Assembly: GCA_934476515.1 (NCBI GenBank)
Contig: CAKSNZ010000002.1
Span: forward strand, 133,695 to 197,694
Origin: an uncultured Ruminococcus sp.
Lineage (GTDB): Bacteria; Bacillota; Clostridia; Oscillospirales; Acutalibacteraceae
DNA: 64,000 nucleotides
Direction of reading: 5' to 3'
Made by a program: the position numbers and the translations under genes. Under the pieces are notes generated by a model that worked only from the letters and a program-made list of their open reading frames with translations, did no database searches and was not told where the DNA came from. The first letter of the stretch is position 1. Every line of letters starts with the position of its first letter. Positions 27,042-34,586 of this stretch are shown piece by piece.

Positions 27042-28103
27042 TTAAGAACGAAAATAAGGATTTTTATTTGTCTGCCTTAATGCCATATATATTTCTTTAA
27101 CATATCTAATTCTTTTGTTTGTCCAATTCTTATTCGATACAAATATCTGAAAAACATTATACTCTTCCATTACCGAGGCCCAATCCTCAACAGTCGTATT
27201 CTCAACAAACCATTTTCTTATGTTAGTTCCTTGATAAGTCATACGCATCAGCATTGATGATACTGTCACTAGTGCTTCTCTGTATCGAGCTTCATCCGTT
27301 TCTGATAAGTCCAGAAATGATGATACAAACTTATCTCGGATAAGAATCATCCGACTGTCTGTATGAATTATACCTCCCGTATATTGAGGCGGTAGTGCAG
27401 ATACCAAGCCTACTGGTCCACAGAACAAAGAGCATTTTCGTTCTACATCATCAATATGTTTTTGCCCTGTCCTATCCATCTCAACTGCAACGTCATAGTA
27501 AAAATCAAATGCATACTTCCATGCAAGTGTAAATAAAGCTAAAGAACCAAAAACCATACCTTCTGGTCCTTCTTCAGATTTTTCTTTCATGGTACGAATA
27601 ACATCATCATATTCATTCGCATATTCGATGAAAATTTGTTTTGTAAAATTTTTACTCAGTATTCTATTGTCTGTAATTGCAGAAACAAGCCTCATATCAT
27701 GAACATTATTTATCTCCCAGTATTGAAAATCATTAAATTGATAACCTTCTATTTTTTCTCTAATATCTTTCATATTTGGCGGAAGCAGACCATCCAATTC
27801 AATTCCAATTTGTTCTTTCCGTGTCAGATATTCTTGCATACGGTAACCATTTATTTTTTGAACTGTCCGTTGATGTAGCATTCTCTCATCATCTAATTCT
27901 GGAAACGCCATATGAGCTCTCAGTGAACTTTTCTTTGCCGTTGAATCATAGGCAAATTTACAGCATTCAAACAATATTTGCATCACTAAATCATCAAGGT
28001 CAATTTTATCTTCAAGTAAAAAAAATATATACTTATCAGGAAGCGTGCCCGTGATATCTTGTTTTATTGTTATAAACACTTTTTGCATTTTATCGTTCAG
28101 CAC
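27042..28103 (-). CDS. Unknown protein, partner of the DUF4238 gene
   Basis: A protein of 353 aa that I do not recognise. Only scattered features are visible: a basic N-terminal part, MQEYLTRKEQIGIELDG, YANEYDDVIRTMKEKSEEG, a moderately hydrophobic FGSLALFTLAWKYAFDFYYDVAVEMDRTG and CSLFCGPVGLVSALPPQ. GTG 28103 is preferred because AAGGGG lies about nine bases upstream; the open frame extends further only by overlapping the DUF4238 gene. It follows that gene after 25 bases, so the two are likely one operon at the prophage edge. No catalytic motif is evident. Confidence 0.7.
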   Translation of the reverse strand: MLNDKMQKVFITIKQDITGTLPDKYIFFLLEDKIDLDDLVMQILFECCKFAYDSTAKKSSLRAHMAFPELDDERMLHQRTVQKINGYRMQEYLTRKEQIGIELDGLLPPNMKDIREKIEGYQFNDFQYWEINNVHDMRLVSAITDNRILSKNFTKQIFIEYANEYDDVIRTMKEKSEEGPEGMVFGSLALFTLAWKYAFDFYYDVAVEMDRTGQKHIDDVERKCSLFCGPVGLVSALPPQYTGGIIHTDSRMILIRDKFVSSFLDLSETDEARYREALVTVSSMLMRMTYQGTNIRKWFVENTTVEDWASVMEEYNVFQIFVSNKNWTNKRIRYVKEIYMALRQTNKNPYFRS

Positions 28104-28128
28104 CCTAAATTTCCCCTTACAATCTACA

Positions 28129-29208
28129 TTACAAGAAATCTGTTCGTTTGCTATCTGAAGACACAACAAATTTATTGCTATGTAAGTCAATTATACGATT
28201 AAACTTCTTGACCAACTCTCTATCTGCCATACGATAATCTACATTATTGATTTCATCACTCCCTCTCGCTATTAAAAGCATATGTTTAGGGCTAATCGGA
28301 AAATAATAACCATTCATATTATTAGTTTCCACATGAGATATATGTTGAAATGAAGGATTATCTGAAGTTATAAACTTCCCTGCATCTGAATATGCCTCAA
28401 CCAATATAATCTGGCAATCCTCTACCGCTTTTGCTAGAGCGGTGTGATAGAAACCACCTTTCTCTTTATAGAACATTCTATACAACTCTGTAAACCATAT
28501 GGCACCCATCATTTCATTGATTTCTTTACTTCCTCCGAACGTACTTTTTAAAAGATTACTCATCCATGTATATACACCTGTTGCATCAAAATGAGGACTT
28601 CTACACAGCATCATAAAAAAGAACTCCATTATATCTTTTGCAGCGGCTTCAGAAATTGTTCTTACACCTCCGGATTCAGGGTTTGGTGCTGTCCTATGAA
28701 CTTCGTCAATAAATGTATATAGGATGCTTTCCCACCTCGACTCAAAAATATTACTGAATGAATCTTCTAACAGATAGCATCTCATATTATCAAAACGATT
28801 CAGTAATGATTTCTTTCTTGCTGTTGTTCCATCATCATAATAAAAATCCCATTTATCGATATCAAACAAATGCTTGTAAATACTCTTTTTTGTCTTGATA
28901 ATACTATATCCTAGTTTTCCATAAACAGGCTTTGGGGAATTACTTCTCATTGAATTGTAAATTTCATCAACAAAATAGTTGTAAACCTTTGGGCACTTTC
29001 TCGCCAAATAAAACTGTCTGAAATTAATCGTATATAAATGAGGCTCCCAGAGAATTGCTTCCCTGGTGCTACCTTCCCCGTTATCCATACCATTCGTGTA
29101 ATAATAAACTCCGTCAAATTTCTTATTTGGCTCTTTACTTGTCGCAACTTTAGTCTCCCAAGCCTTCAAATATACTCTTGGGACAAAATGTTGATTTTTC
29201 GTTGGCAT
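28129..29208 (-). CDS. DUF4238 domain protein
   Basis: A 359-aa DUF4238 protein. The hallmark NQHFVPRVYLKAW is at the N-terminus and, near residue 260, FITSDNPSFQ with a later YYFPISPKHMLLI completes the family pattern (T/S-DNP followed by fPlsp). DUF4238 proteins are found in mobile and defence contexts, but their biochemical role is not established to my knowledge. AGGAGGAAT lies nine bases before the ATG. It is the first gene of a minus-strand unit of two or three genes lying between the integrases and the rlmD-like gene. Confidence 0.9.
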   Translation of the reverse strand: MPTKNQHFVPRVYLKAWETKVATSKEPNKKFDGVYYYTNGMDNGEGSTREAILWEPHLYTINFRQFYLARKCPKVYNYFVDEIYNSMRSNSPKPVYGKLGYSIIKTKKSIYKHLFDIDKWDFYYDDGTTARKKSLLNRFDNMRCYLLEDSFSNIFESRWESILYTFIDEVHRTAPNPESGGVRTISEAAAKDIMEFFFMMLCRSPHFDATGVYTWMSNLLKSTFGGSKEINEMMGAIWFTELYRMFYKEKGGFYHTALAKAVEDCQIILVEAYSDAGKFITSDNPSFQHISHVETNNMNGYYFPISPKHMLLIARGSDEINNVDYRMADRELVKKFNRIIDLHSNKFVVSSDSKRTDFL

Positions 29209-29482
29209 ATGAGTATTCCTCCTGTTATCTATTCCACTGCCAAGTCTGCTTCATAGTATCGAGTGGCTTAAACTGCGGTCGGCTCTGATAACAATTTCAG
29301 TGCCACAACCTATGACATCTAATCCACAGCCTAAACCCTACCGCTTTTTTCCGGTCATCGACTTTTTCTCCGGTCGAGCTGCAAAGTAGATATGTTTCCC
29401 TACAAGAAAACCGAGCTTTCCGCAAGGCTTCTCTGATGATACCAACCTCGCAAAAAACTGGAAATACGCCGCTTTCTGGCAC
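29209..29482. other. Spacer at the prophage/rlmD junction; candidate attachment region
   Basis: No convincing gene. The stretch is more GC-rich than its flanks, with GC-rich patches such as CGGTCATCGAC and CTCCGGTCGAG, and a 61-codon minus frame beginning at GTG has no ribosome site. It lies directly after the stop of the rlmD-like gene on the side facing the integrases, where attR would be expected if that gene is the integration target. Confidence 0.4.
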
Positions 29483-30640
29483 TTATTTATCTTTCCTTGA
29501 CATCAAGACTACCGTCTCAATATGGTTTGTATGAGGGAACATATCTACAGGTTGGATTTTGGTAACGGAATAATCTTTTGTAGTTAGATAATGCAAGTCT
29601 CTTTCCAAGGTTTCAGGGTTACAACTTACATAGACAATTCTATCCGGTGAAAGTTCACAAAGTGAATCTAAAAATTCTCTACTACAACCTGCTCTTGGTG
29701 GGTCAACAAAAACAACATTTGGTGAAGTTACTTCTTCACCGGCCATTTCTGTCATAAATTCACCGGCATCTTTACAATAAAAATTAATATTGTCCTTTTT
29801 ATTAAGCTCTTTATTTTTCTTAGCATCTTCAACTGCTTGAGGGTTAACCTCTACACCAACTACACTTTTAACATATTTTGATGCCACAAGACCGATTGTA
29901 CCTATGCCACAATATGCATCCAGTACAACATCATCCTTATTTAGTTGAGCAAATTTAATTGCAGTTTTATATAGTACCTCAGTTTGAAGTGAATTTACTT
30001 GATAAAAGGACTTTGGAGAAATTTCAAATTTACAACCACACAGTACATCCATAATTGTACCCTTGCCGTAAAGCACCTTTTCATATGAACCAAGTTTCAT
30101 TTTTGTAGGGTTAGGGTTTACATTATGAACAATAGTTGTAATCTTTGGAAATAGCTTTAAGACACCTTTTACAAACTCTTTTTCATTAGGAAATTTTCCT
30201 TTAGCAGTAACAACTGTTAACAGAATTTCACCGGTATTTTGAGCAGTACGAACAAGAATATTTTTAAAATAGCCTTTATCTGTTTTTGGATTATAGATAG
30301 GAATATTTAAATTTTTTAGAACTGTTTTTACTGCAATAGCAATCTTGTCACTACGCTTACTGTTTAACAGACAATGTTCCACACCAACAATACCGTTATT
30401 TGATGACTGAAAAACGCCACTGATTATTCTGCCACCTTTTGTTGTACGATATAAGGTTTGGACCTTATTTCTATAGTTATATGGTGAGTCCATACCTATG
30501 ATTTTCTTTACTTTACAAAATTGTGAAAGGCATCTTTCTACTTTATTTTGTTTCCAACTTAGCTGTTGTTCATATGGCATATTCATTAACTGACAGCCAT
30601 TGCATTTTTTATATACAGGACAAATTAATTCTTTTTCCAT
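29483..30640 (-). CDS. rlmD: 23S rRNA (uracil-5-)-methyltransferase, RlmD/RumA family
   Basis: A 385-aa S-adenosylmethionine-dependent RNA methyltransferase. The N-terminal C-x5-C-x2-C (CPVYKKCNGC) fits the family 4Fe-4S cluster. The Rossmann core shows LDAYCGIGTIGLVASKYVKSVVGVE, and the catalytic end shows DPPRAGCSREFLD and VYVSCNPETLERD, whose Cys is the expected nucleophile. There is no N-terminal TRAM domain, as in short Bacillota paralogues, so the exact base target (RlmD/RlmC/RlmCD type) is uncertain. It ends in NHIETVVLMSRKDK, complete. Its 3' end faces the prophage recombinases. Confidence 0.9.
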   Translation of the reverse strand: MEKELICPVYKKCNGCQLMNMPYEQQLSWKQNKVERCLSQFCKVKKIIGMDSPYNYRNKVQTLYRTTKGGRIISGVFQSSNNGIVGVEHCLLNSKRSDKIAIAVKTVLKNLNIPIYNPKTDKGYFKNILVRTAQNTGEILLTVVTAKGKFPNEKEFVKGVLKLFPKITTIVHNVNPNPTKMKLGSYEKVLYGKGTIMDVLCGCKFEISPKSFYQVNSLQTEVLYKTAIKFAQLNKDDVVLDAYCGIGTIGLVASKYVKSVVGVEVNPQAVEDAKKNKELNKKDNINFYCKDAGEFMTEMAGEEVTSPNVVFVDPPRAGCSREFLDSLCELSPDRIVYVSCNPETLERDLHYLTTKDYSVTKIQPVDMFPHTNHIETVVLMSRKDK

Positions 30641-30767
30641 AGTAAAAACTCTTTTCTCTATTTTTTATCATTATAACATAAGATTAGAGAAATAGATACT
30701 TTTTCTTTTAAATAATAAACATTGAGTCTTTTTTTAATTATCACACAACAAATAGCATTAGAAAACA

Positions 30768-30796
30768 TTGCAGTTAAAATTAAAAAATGGTATAAT
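30768..30796 (+). promoter_or_regulatory. Sigma-A promoter of the zinc-ribbon gene
   Basis: TTGCAG (30768-30773), 17 bases, TATAAT (30791-30796), 33 bases before ATG 30830. It also rules out the longer upstream frame as coding. Confidence 0.8.
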
Positions 30797-30829
30797 TTTG
30801 TAATATATAGGAAACAAGAGGTTAGAACA

Positions 30830-31714
30830 ATGGGACTCTATGAGTTATTTGAAGATTTGGAAAAGATAGATAGAAAAATAACAGAAAAAAACGAAAAAGA
30901 AAGAAGAATTTCTTGCAATGTTTGTGGAGATATGTTCAGTTATGCTGACAGAATAGAGCTTTCTAATGGCATATGTTGTCCAAATTGCAAAAACAAAATT
31001 TCTCCTTGGTTTGATAAAGAATTACAATTCACAGATGTAGTTGATTTAAAAAATCACTTAACATATAGGGATAAAAATTTTACAGAGCTTTTTGATTTTA
31101 ATCCTACTATTGAAATCGGTAATGAACTGAAAATCCTTATTGATGAAAGAATGAAGAAATTTGTTATTGCCTCTGAGGATTATGACTATAAGGAGAAAAA
31201 CTCCGACTTAATTTCTTTAACATCTGTTACAAGTTGTAGGCATAGAGTTGTTGAAAGTAAAGATGAAATTTTCTTTAGAGATGCACTTGGTCGTACCGGT
31301 AGATTCACTCCTAGAGCATTTAATTATTCTTATGATTTTGTTATTAATATTGAAACCAACATTCCATTTATGAGTAAAATGGAATTTAAGATTAACAGAT
31401 GCAGAGTTGGTTCTGACAACCCTACAACAATTCAAGTTAGTAAAGAAAATTTTACTAATAAAATTAAGGACTTTTTCAAAATGGAAAGAATGTATCCGGG
31501 AAAAATTGACAACTCTAAAGATGTTAAAAATTCCCCTGAATACAAAACATATGAACATTATGCAGAAAAGATGTGTGAGGCAATTTTACAAGGAAAAGAA
31601 AATGCACATAACCGTTATTATGACAAATCAAAATATATTATTTGTCAGTGGTGTGGTTCAAAGATAGATATTAACGCATCTACTTGTCCTCATTGTGGTG
31701 GCGTAAATAAATAA
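30830..31714 (+). CDS. Zinc-ribbon protein of unknown function (DUF4428-like N-terminus)
   Basis: A 294-aa protein with zinc ribbons at both ends. Near residue 28, CNVCGDMFSYADRIELSNG then CCPNC resembles DUF4428; at the C-terminus CQWCGSKIDINASTCPHCGG is a second C2-C2 ribbon. Between them is a region of mixed strands (residues 110-200) like a small lipid- or nucleic-acid-binding module, not identified. AAGAGG precedes ATG 30830. It is convergent with the symporter gene and they share a bidirectional terminator. A chromosomal, probably cytoplasmic, protein. Confidence 0.8.
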   Translation: MGLYELFEDLEKIDRKITEKNEKERRISCNVCGDMFSYADRIELSNGICCPNCKNKISPWFDKELQFTDVVDLKNHLTYRDKNFTELFDFNPTIEIGNELKILIDERMKKFVIASEDYDYKEKNSDLISLTSVTSCRHRVVESKDEIFFRDALGRTGRFTPRAFNYSYDFVINIETNIPFMSKMEFKINRCRVGSDNPTTIQVSKENFTNKIKDFFKMERMYPGKIDNSKDVKNSPEYKTYEHYAEKMCEAILQGKENAHNRYYDKSKYIICQWCGSKIDINASTCPHCGGVNK

Positions 31715-31732
31715 AATTTTATAGATAAGTAA

Positions 31733-31769
31733 AGGGTTGATACTGATTAAAGTATCAACCCTAATTTTT
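31733..31769. terminator. Bidirectional terminator between convergent genes
   Basis: AGGGTTGATACT (31733-31744) pairs perfectly with AGTATCAACCCT (31751-31762). A-rich and T-rich flanks suit both directions. Confidence 0.88.
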
Positions 31770-33123
31770 AGCCTATAAATTTTTGTGCGAAAACTATTAA
31801 AATTAATATTGGTAGAACATACTGCAAGTATGGTTTTACAATTCTAGGTAGCTTCATACCTTTACCTGTATTACATTCATTGTAGTAGTTGTCAAAACCC
31901 CAACCAAACTTAGTAACACAGAATAATAAGTAAACTAAAGAGCCAAGTGGAAGTAAAATATTACTTACAACAAAGTCTTCCATATCTAGGATACCCATAC
32001 CAAGTACATTAACACCACTTAGTAGATTAAAGCCAAACATACAAGGTAGGCTTGTTATGAATACAATAGCAAAGTTAATAACTGATGACTTTTTTCTACT
32101 GATTTTAAATGTATCTGATACGAAGGAAACAAGGTTTTCAAACACTGCAATAACAGTTGAGAAACTTGCAAATGTCATAAACAAGAAGAACAATGTTCCC
32201 CAAATTCTGCCACCTGCCATATTTACAAATACATTTGGCAATGCATCAAAGATAAGTGCAGGACCTTGACCTGCTTCTACATTATAAGAGAAACAAGCAG
32301 GGAAAATAATTAAACCGGCCATAATTGCAACAAATGTATCTAGGCAACAAATTCTCACAGCTTCACCTGTTAGAGTATGGTCTTTCTTCATATAACTACC
32401 GAAGATTTCCATAGCTGCAATGCCTAAACTTAAAGTAAAGAATGCTTGGCTCATTGCTGAAGTAATAACATTGCCTAAACCGATTTTGCTAACTCTCTCA
32501 AAGTCAGGAATCAGATAAAAGCTAAGTCCTTCTTTTGCACCGGATAAAGTAAAACTATGAACTGCTAAAACTACAATTAAAACCAGCAAAGCAACCATCA
32601 TAAACTTACTTACTTTTTCAAGACCTTTTTGAACACCTTTGCTACACACAAAGAAACCTAAAGCAGTAATTATGAAAATCCAAATTAACATTTCTATTGG
32701 TGAAGATGTTAAGTTATTAAACACATTTGTAACAGATTTAGAGTCCATACCGGTTTCAAATTCACCTGTGGCGAATTTATAGAAATATGATGTCATCCAA
32801 CCTGAAACTGTTGTGTAATACATCATCAGCATATAGCAACCTAACATACAGAACCAACCGTGAATATGCCATTTACTCTTTGGCTTTTCAAGTGTTTTGT
32901 AACTTAGGACTGCACTTTTGCCACTTGCTCTACCAACTGCAAATTCCATTGTCAAAACAGGAATACCCATTAGCACTAAGAATATTAAATAGAACAATAC
33001 AAATAGTCCACCACCGTTTTGACCAACAACATAAGGAAATCTCCATACATTACCTATACCTATAGCACAACCTGCACTAACAAGCAAAAATCCTGTACGG
33101 GATTTGAAACTTTCTCTTTCCAT
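31768..33123 (-). CDS. Sodium-dependent transporter, neurotransmitter:sodium symporter (NSS/SNF) family
   Basis: A 451-aa membrane transporter, probably taking up amino acids with Na+. TGFLLVSAGCAIGIGNVWRFPY at the N-terminus is the unwound TM1 Na+ site typical of NSS proteins; GGGLFVLFYLIFLVLMGIPVLTMEFAVG is TM2. I count about eleven to twelve hydrophobic segments, with SLGIAAMEIFGSYM and FFLFMTFASFSTVIAVFEN as TM6/TM8 marks. Length fits bacterial members. AGGAG lies 9-10 bases before the ATG and a sigma-A promoter is upstream. The substrate cannot be told from sequence alone. Confidence 0.94.
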   Translation of the reverse strand: MERESFKSRTGFLLVSAGCAIGIGNVWRFPYVVGQNGGGLFVLFYLIFLVLMGIPVLTMEFAVGRASGKSAVLSYKTLEKPKSKWHIHGWFCMLGCYMLMMYYTTVSGWMTSYFYKFATGEFETGMDSKSVTNVFNNLTSSPIEMLIWIFIITALGFFVCSKGVQKGLEKVSKFMMVALLVLIVVLAVHSFTLSGAKEGLSFYLIPDFERVSKIGLGNVITSAMSQAFFTLSLGIAAMEIFGSYMKKDHTLTGEAVRICCLDTFVAIMAGLIIFPACFSYNVEAGQGPALIFDALPNVFVNMAGGRIWGTLFFLFMTFASFSTVIAVFENLVSFVSDTFKISRKKSSVINFAIVFITSLPCMFGFNLLSGVNVLGMGILDMEDFVVSNILLPLGSLVYLLFCVTKFGWGFDNYYNECNTGKGMKLPRIVKPYLQYVLPILILIVFAQKFIG

Positions 33124-33156
33124 TATACCTACTCCTAAAAATTTAATTACTAGTGT

Positions 33157-33186
33157 ATTATACTCATTTAGAAGCTAGCAAGTCAA
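33157..33186 (-). promoter_or_regulatory. Promoter of the sodium symporter gene
   Basis: Minus strand: TTGACT (33181-33186), 18 bases, TATAAT (33157-33162), 34 bases before the ATG. Confidence 0.78.
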
Positions 33187-33217
33187 GAAGAAGTATTTAT
33201 TTCGTTATTATGTACAA

Positions 33218-33409
33218 TTAGAAGTCAAAGTCATTGTCTAAAAAGTCATCATCATCTTCAAAAGCATCCATATCATCAAAATCATCATTGTCATCAAAAT
33301 TACAATCTAATTCATCGCCAAATAAAAATTCATATTCAAGTGCATCTTCTAAAGTATCAAGAGAACCGTCATTATCTAAATCAAAAAGATTATCTAAATT
33401 GTCAAACAT
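33218..33409 (-). CDS. Tiny acidic protein with one EF-hand-like loop
   Basis: A 63-aa protein with about half Asp/Glu residues. DLDNDGSLDTLE at residues 10-21 fits the 12-residue EF-hand loop (D1, D3, D5, G6, D9, E12). The rest is an acidic helix and a C-terminal run of Asp and Phe. AGGAGG is 6-7 bases before the ATG on the minus strand, so translation is likely. Calcium binding is inferred from the loop alone. It stands alone between the symporter and a repeat region. Low complexity means the antisense frame also looks open (Ser-rich), but that frame lacks a start signal. Confidence 0.65.
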   Translation of the reverse strand: MFDNLDNLFDLDNDGSLDTLEDALEYEFLFGDELDCNFDDNDDFDDMDAFEDDDDFLDNDFDF

Positions 33410-33680
33410 AGTTTTTCCTCCTGTTAAATATACAACATAATCATTCTTTAATTGTTTTAATTATTTTAATAATTTAGTTTTACCTTACAAGTAAAATCTA
33501 AAGATTATCTTTATGATTATATAATAACATATTAACTGTCCCATAATTGGGACTTTTCAATTTTGTTTGTGGGTAAAGATAAGTTTGATAAATTAGGGTT
33601 TGTGGGGTTAATTATGTAATATAGGTTAATTAAAGAATAACCGATTAATCCATCTAATTTATAGTTTTATCCCTCCTTCA
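33410..33680. other. AT-rich spacer without recognised features
   Basis: Very AT-rich with short frames only. AGGAGG of the acidic gene is at its left edge. I see no RNA gene or strong promoter. Confidence 0.5.
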
Positions 33681-33916
33681 GTCGATTTATAAAAGGTAAA
33701 TTGCCGTTACGTCAATTTACAATCGACAGCTCCCTCGTCTGAGGGAGCCTTTGTCTTTACCAAAACTTTTGCTAATTTATAGAGTTTGTACTATTTAAAA
33801 AATGTGTATTAATTTTAGATTTGTACAGACCTTGTTGCCTCCATCGCTGAGGGAGGTGGCTTTGCGTATGCAAAGCCGGAAGGAGTGATTGGAATTGTAA
33901 ATTTATTTACAATTCC
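33681..33916. repeat. Composite inverted-repeat element (MITE- or RNA-like)
   Basis: Left part: GTCGATT...AATCGAC enclosing GTAAATTG/CAATTTAC (33696-33720), then stem GCTCCCTC-GTCT-GAGGGAGC (33729-33748). Right part, mirrored: CCTCC/GGAGG (33838-33856), GGCTTTGC-GTAT-GCAAAGCC (33858-33877), and a 12-bp palindrome GGAATTGTAAAT/ATTTACAATTCC (33891-33916). Both outer ends carry related GTAAATT palindromes. It looks like two facing copies of one mobile intergenic repeat. Confidence 0.7.
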
Positions 33917-33993
33917 ATATTAAATGAAACTTTCGAATAGCACTACAAACCCAAATTTACAAAACACTAAAATAAAAAATATTTTATAATAGG

Positions 33994-34527
33994 CTATTTA
34001 TGTTCTTCTACATAAGAGAGAAACTCAGGTGTTTTTGACCAATAATTAATACCCCAATTTTCAAAATTCCACTGTTCCATATAGTCATTACACTCAAAGT
34101 CTATATAATATAAAATATTATCTTGGAACACAAAGTTAGTTGGGAAATAATCAATATTTGTATTTTTAGGATAAAGAATTTTACACATCTCCTTTACTTG
34201 TTCTATACAAGCACTAGGCAGACAATCATTTAATACCATATCAAAAACAGTTTCACCTTTGATATATTCCTTTAAAATTCTTTCATTTTCTCTATCATAG
34301 TCAAGTAATTTCGGCATAGCAATACCTATATCCGATAATCTTTTATAATCATCAAGTTCAGATTGAAGTTTATCGCCAAACTGATAATAGGAACATGGTT
34401 CATGGTGAATTTGCTTTAGTACATATTCTTTCTTCCCGTCAGTTACAAGATAAGAATATCCACCCTTTCCCTTACCTAACAACTTAATTATTGAAAATAC
34501 CCTAGAGTTAACATTCATTTTTTCCAT
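33994..34527 (-). CDS. Kinase-fold protein (RIO/Bud32-like small kinase)
   Basis: A 177-aa protein with a compact kinase fold. LLGKGKGGYSYLVTDGKKEYVLKQI carries a glycine-rich loop and the likely ATP-binding Lys; ILKEYIKGETV is the hinge; DYFPTNFVFQDNILYYIDFECND has the pattern of catalytic and metal-binding loops (D-x3-N ... IDFE, with E in place of the final D-F-G motif). The C-terminus YMEQWNFENWGINYW is shared by a family of small bacterial kinases. The substrate is unknown. The start at 34527 has GGGAG (ATTATGGGAGATAATT-type) just upstream. Confidence 0.75.
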   Translation of the reverse strand: MEKMNVNSRVFSIIKLLGKGKGGYSYLVTDGKKEYVLKQIHHEPCSYYQFGDKLQSELDDYKRLSDIGIAMPKLLDYDRENERILKEYIKGETVFDMVLNDCLPSACIEQVKEMCKILYPKNTNIDYFPTNFVFQDNILYYIDFECNDYMEQWNFENWGINYWSKTPEFLSYVEEHK

Positions 34528-34552
34528 AATTATCTCCCATAAATATACAAAA

Positions 34553-34577
34553 AAGTCCCTTATACAAGGGACTTTTA
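34553..34577 (-). terminator. Terminator of the first BspA-like gene
   Basis: AAGTCCCTT and AAGGGACTT (34553-34574) form a perfect 9-bp stem with T-rich flanks. Confidence 0.85.
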
Positions 34578-34586
34578 ATATTTAAT

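Noticed and set aside
29297..29482. Minus-strand frame of 61 codons after the rlmD-like gene
   Set aside because: It starts at GTG with no ribosome site and no recognisable protein pattern; kept only as spacer.
33234..33440. Ser/Lys-rich plus-strand frame
   Set aside because: It mirrors the acidic EF-hand gene and its composition is the complement of GAT/GAA codons; no start signal.
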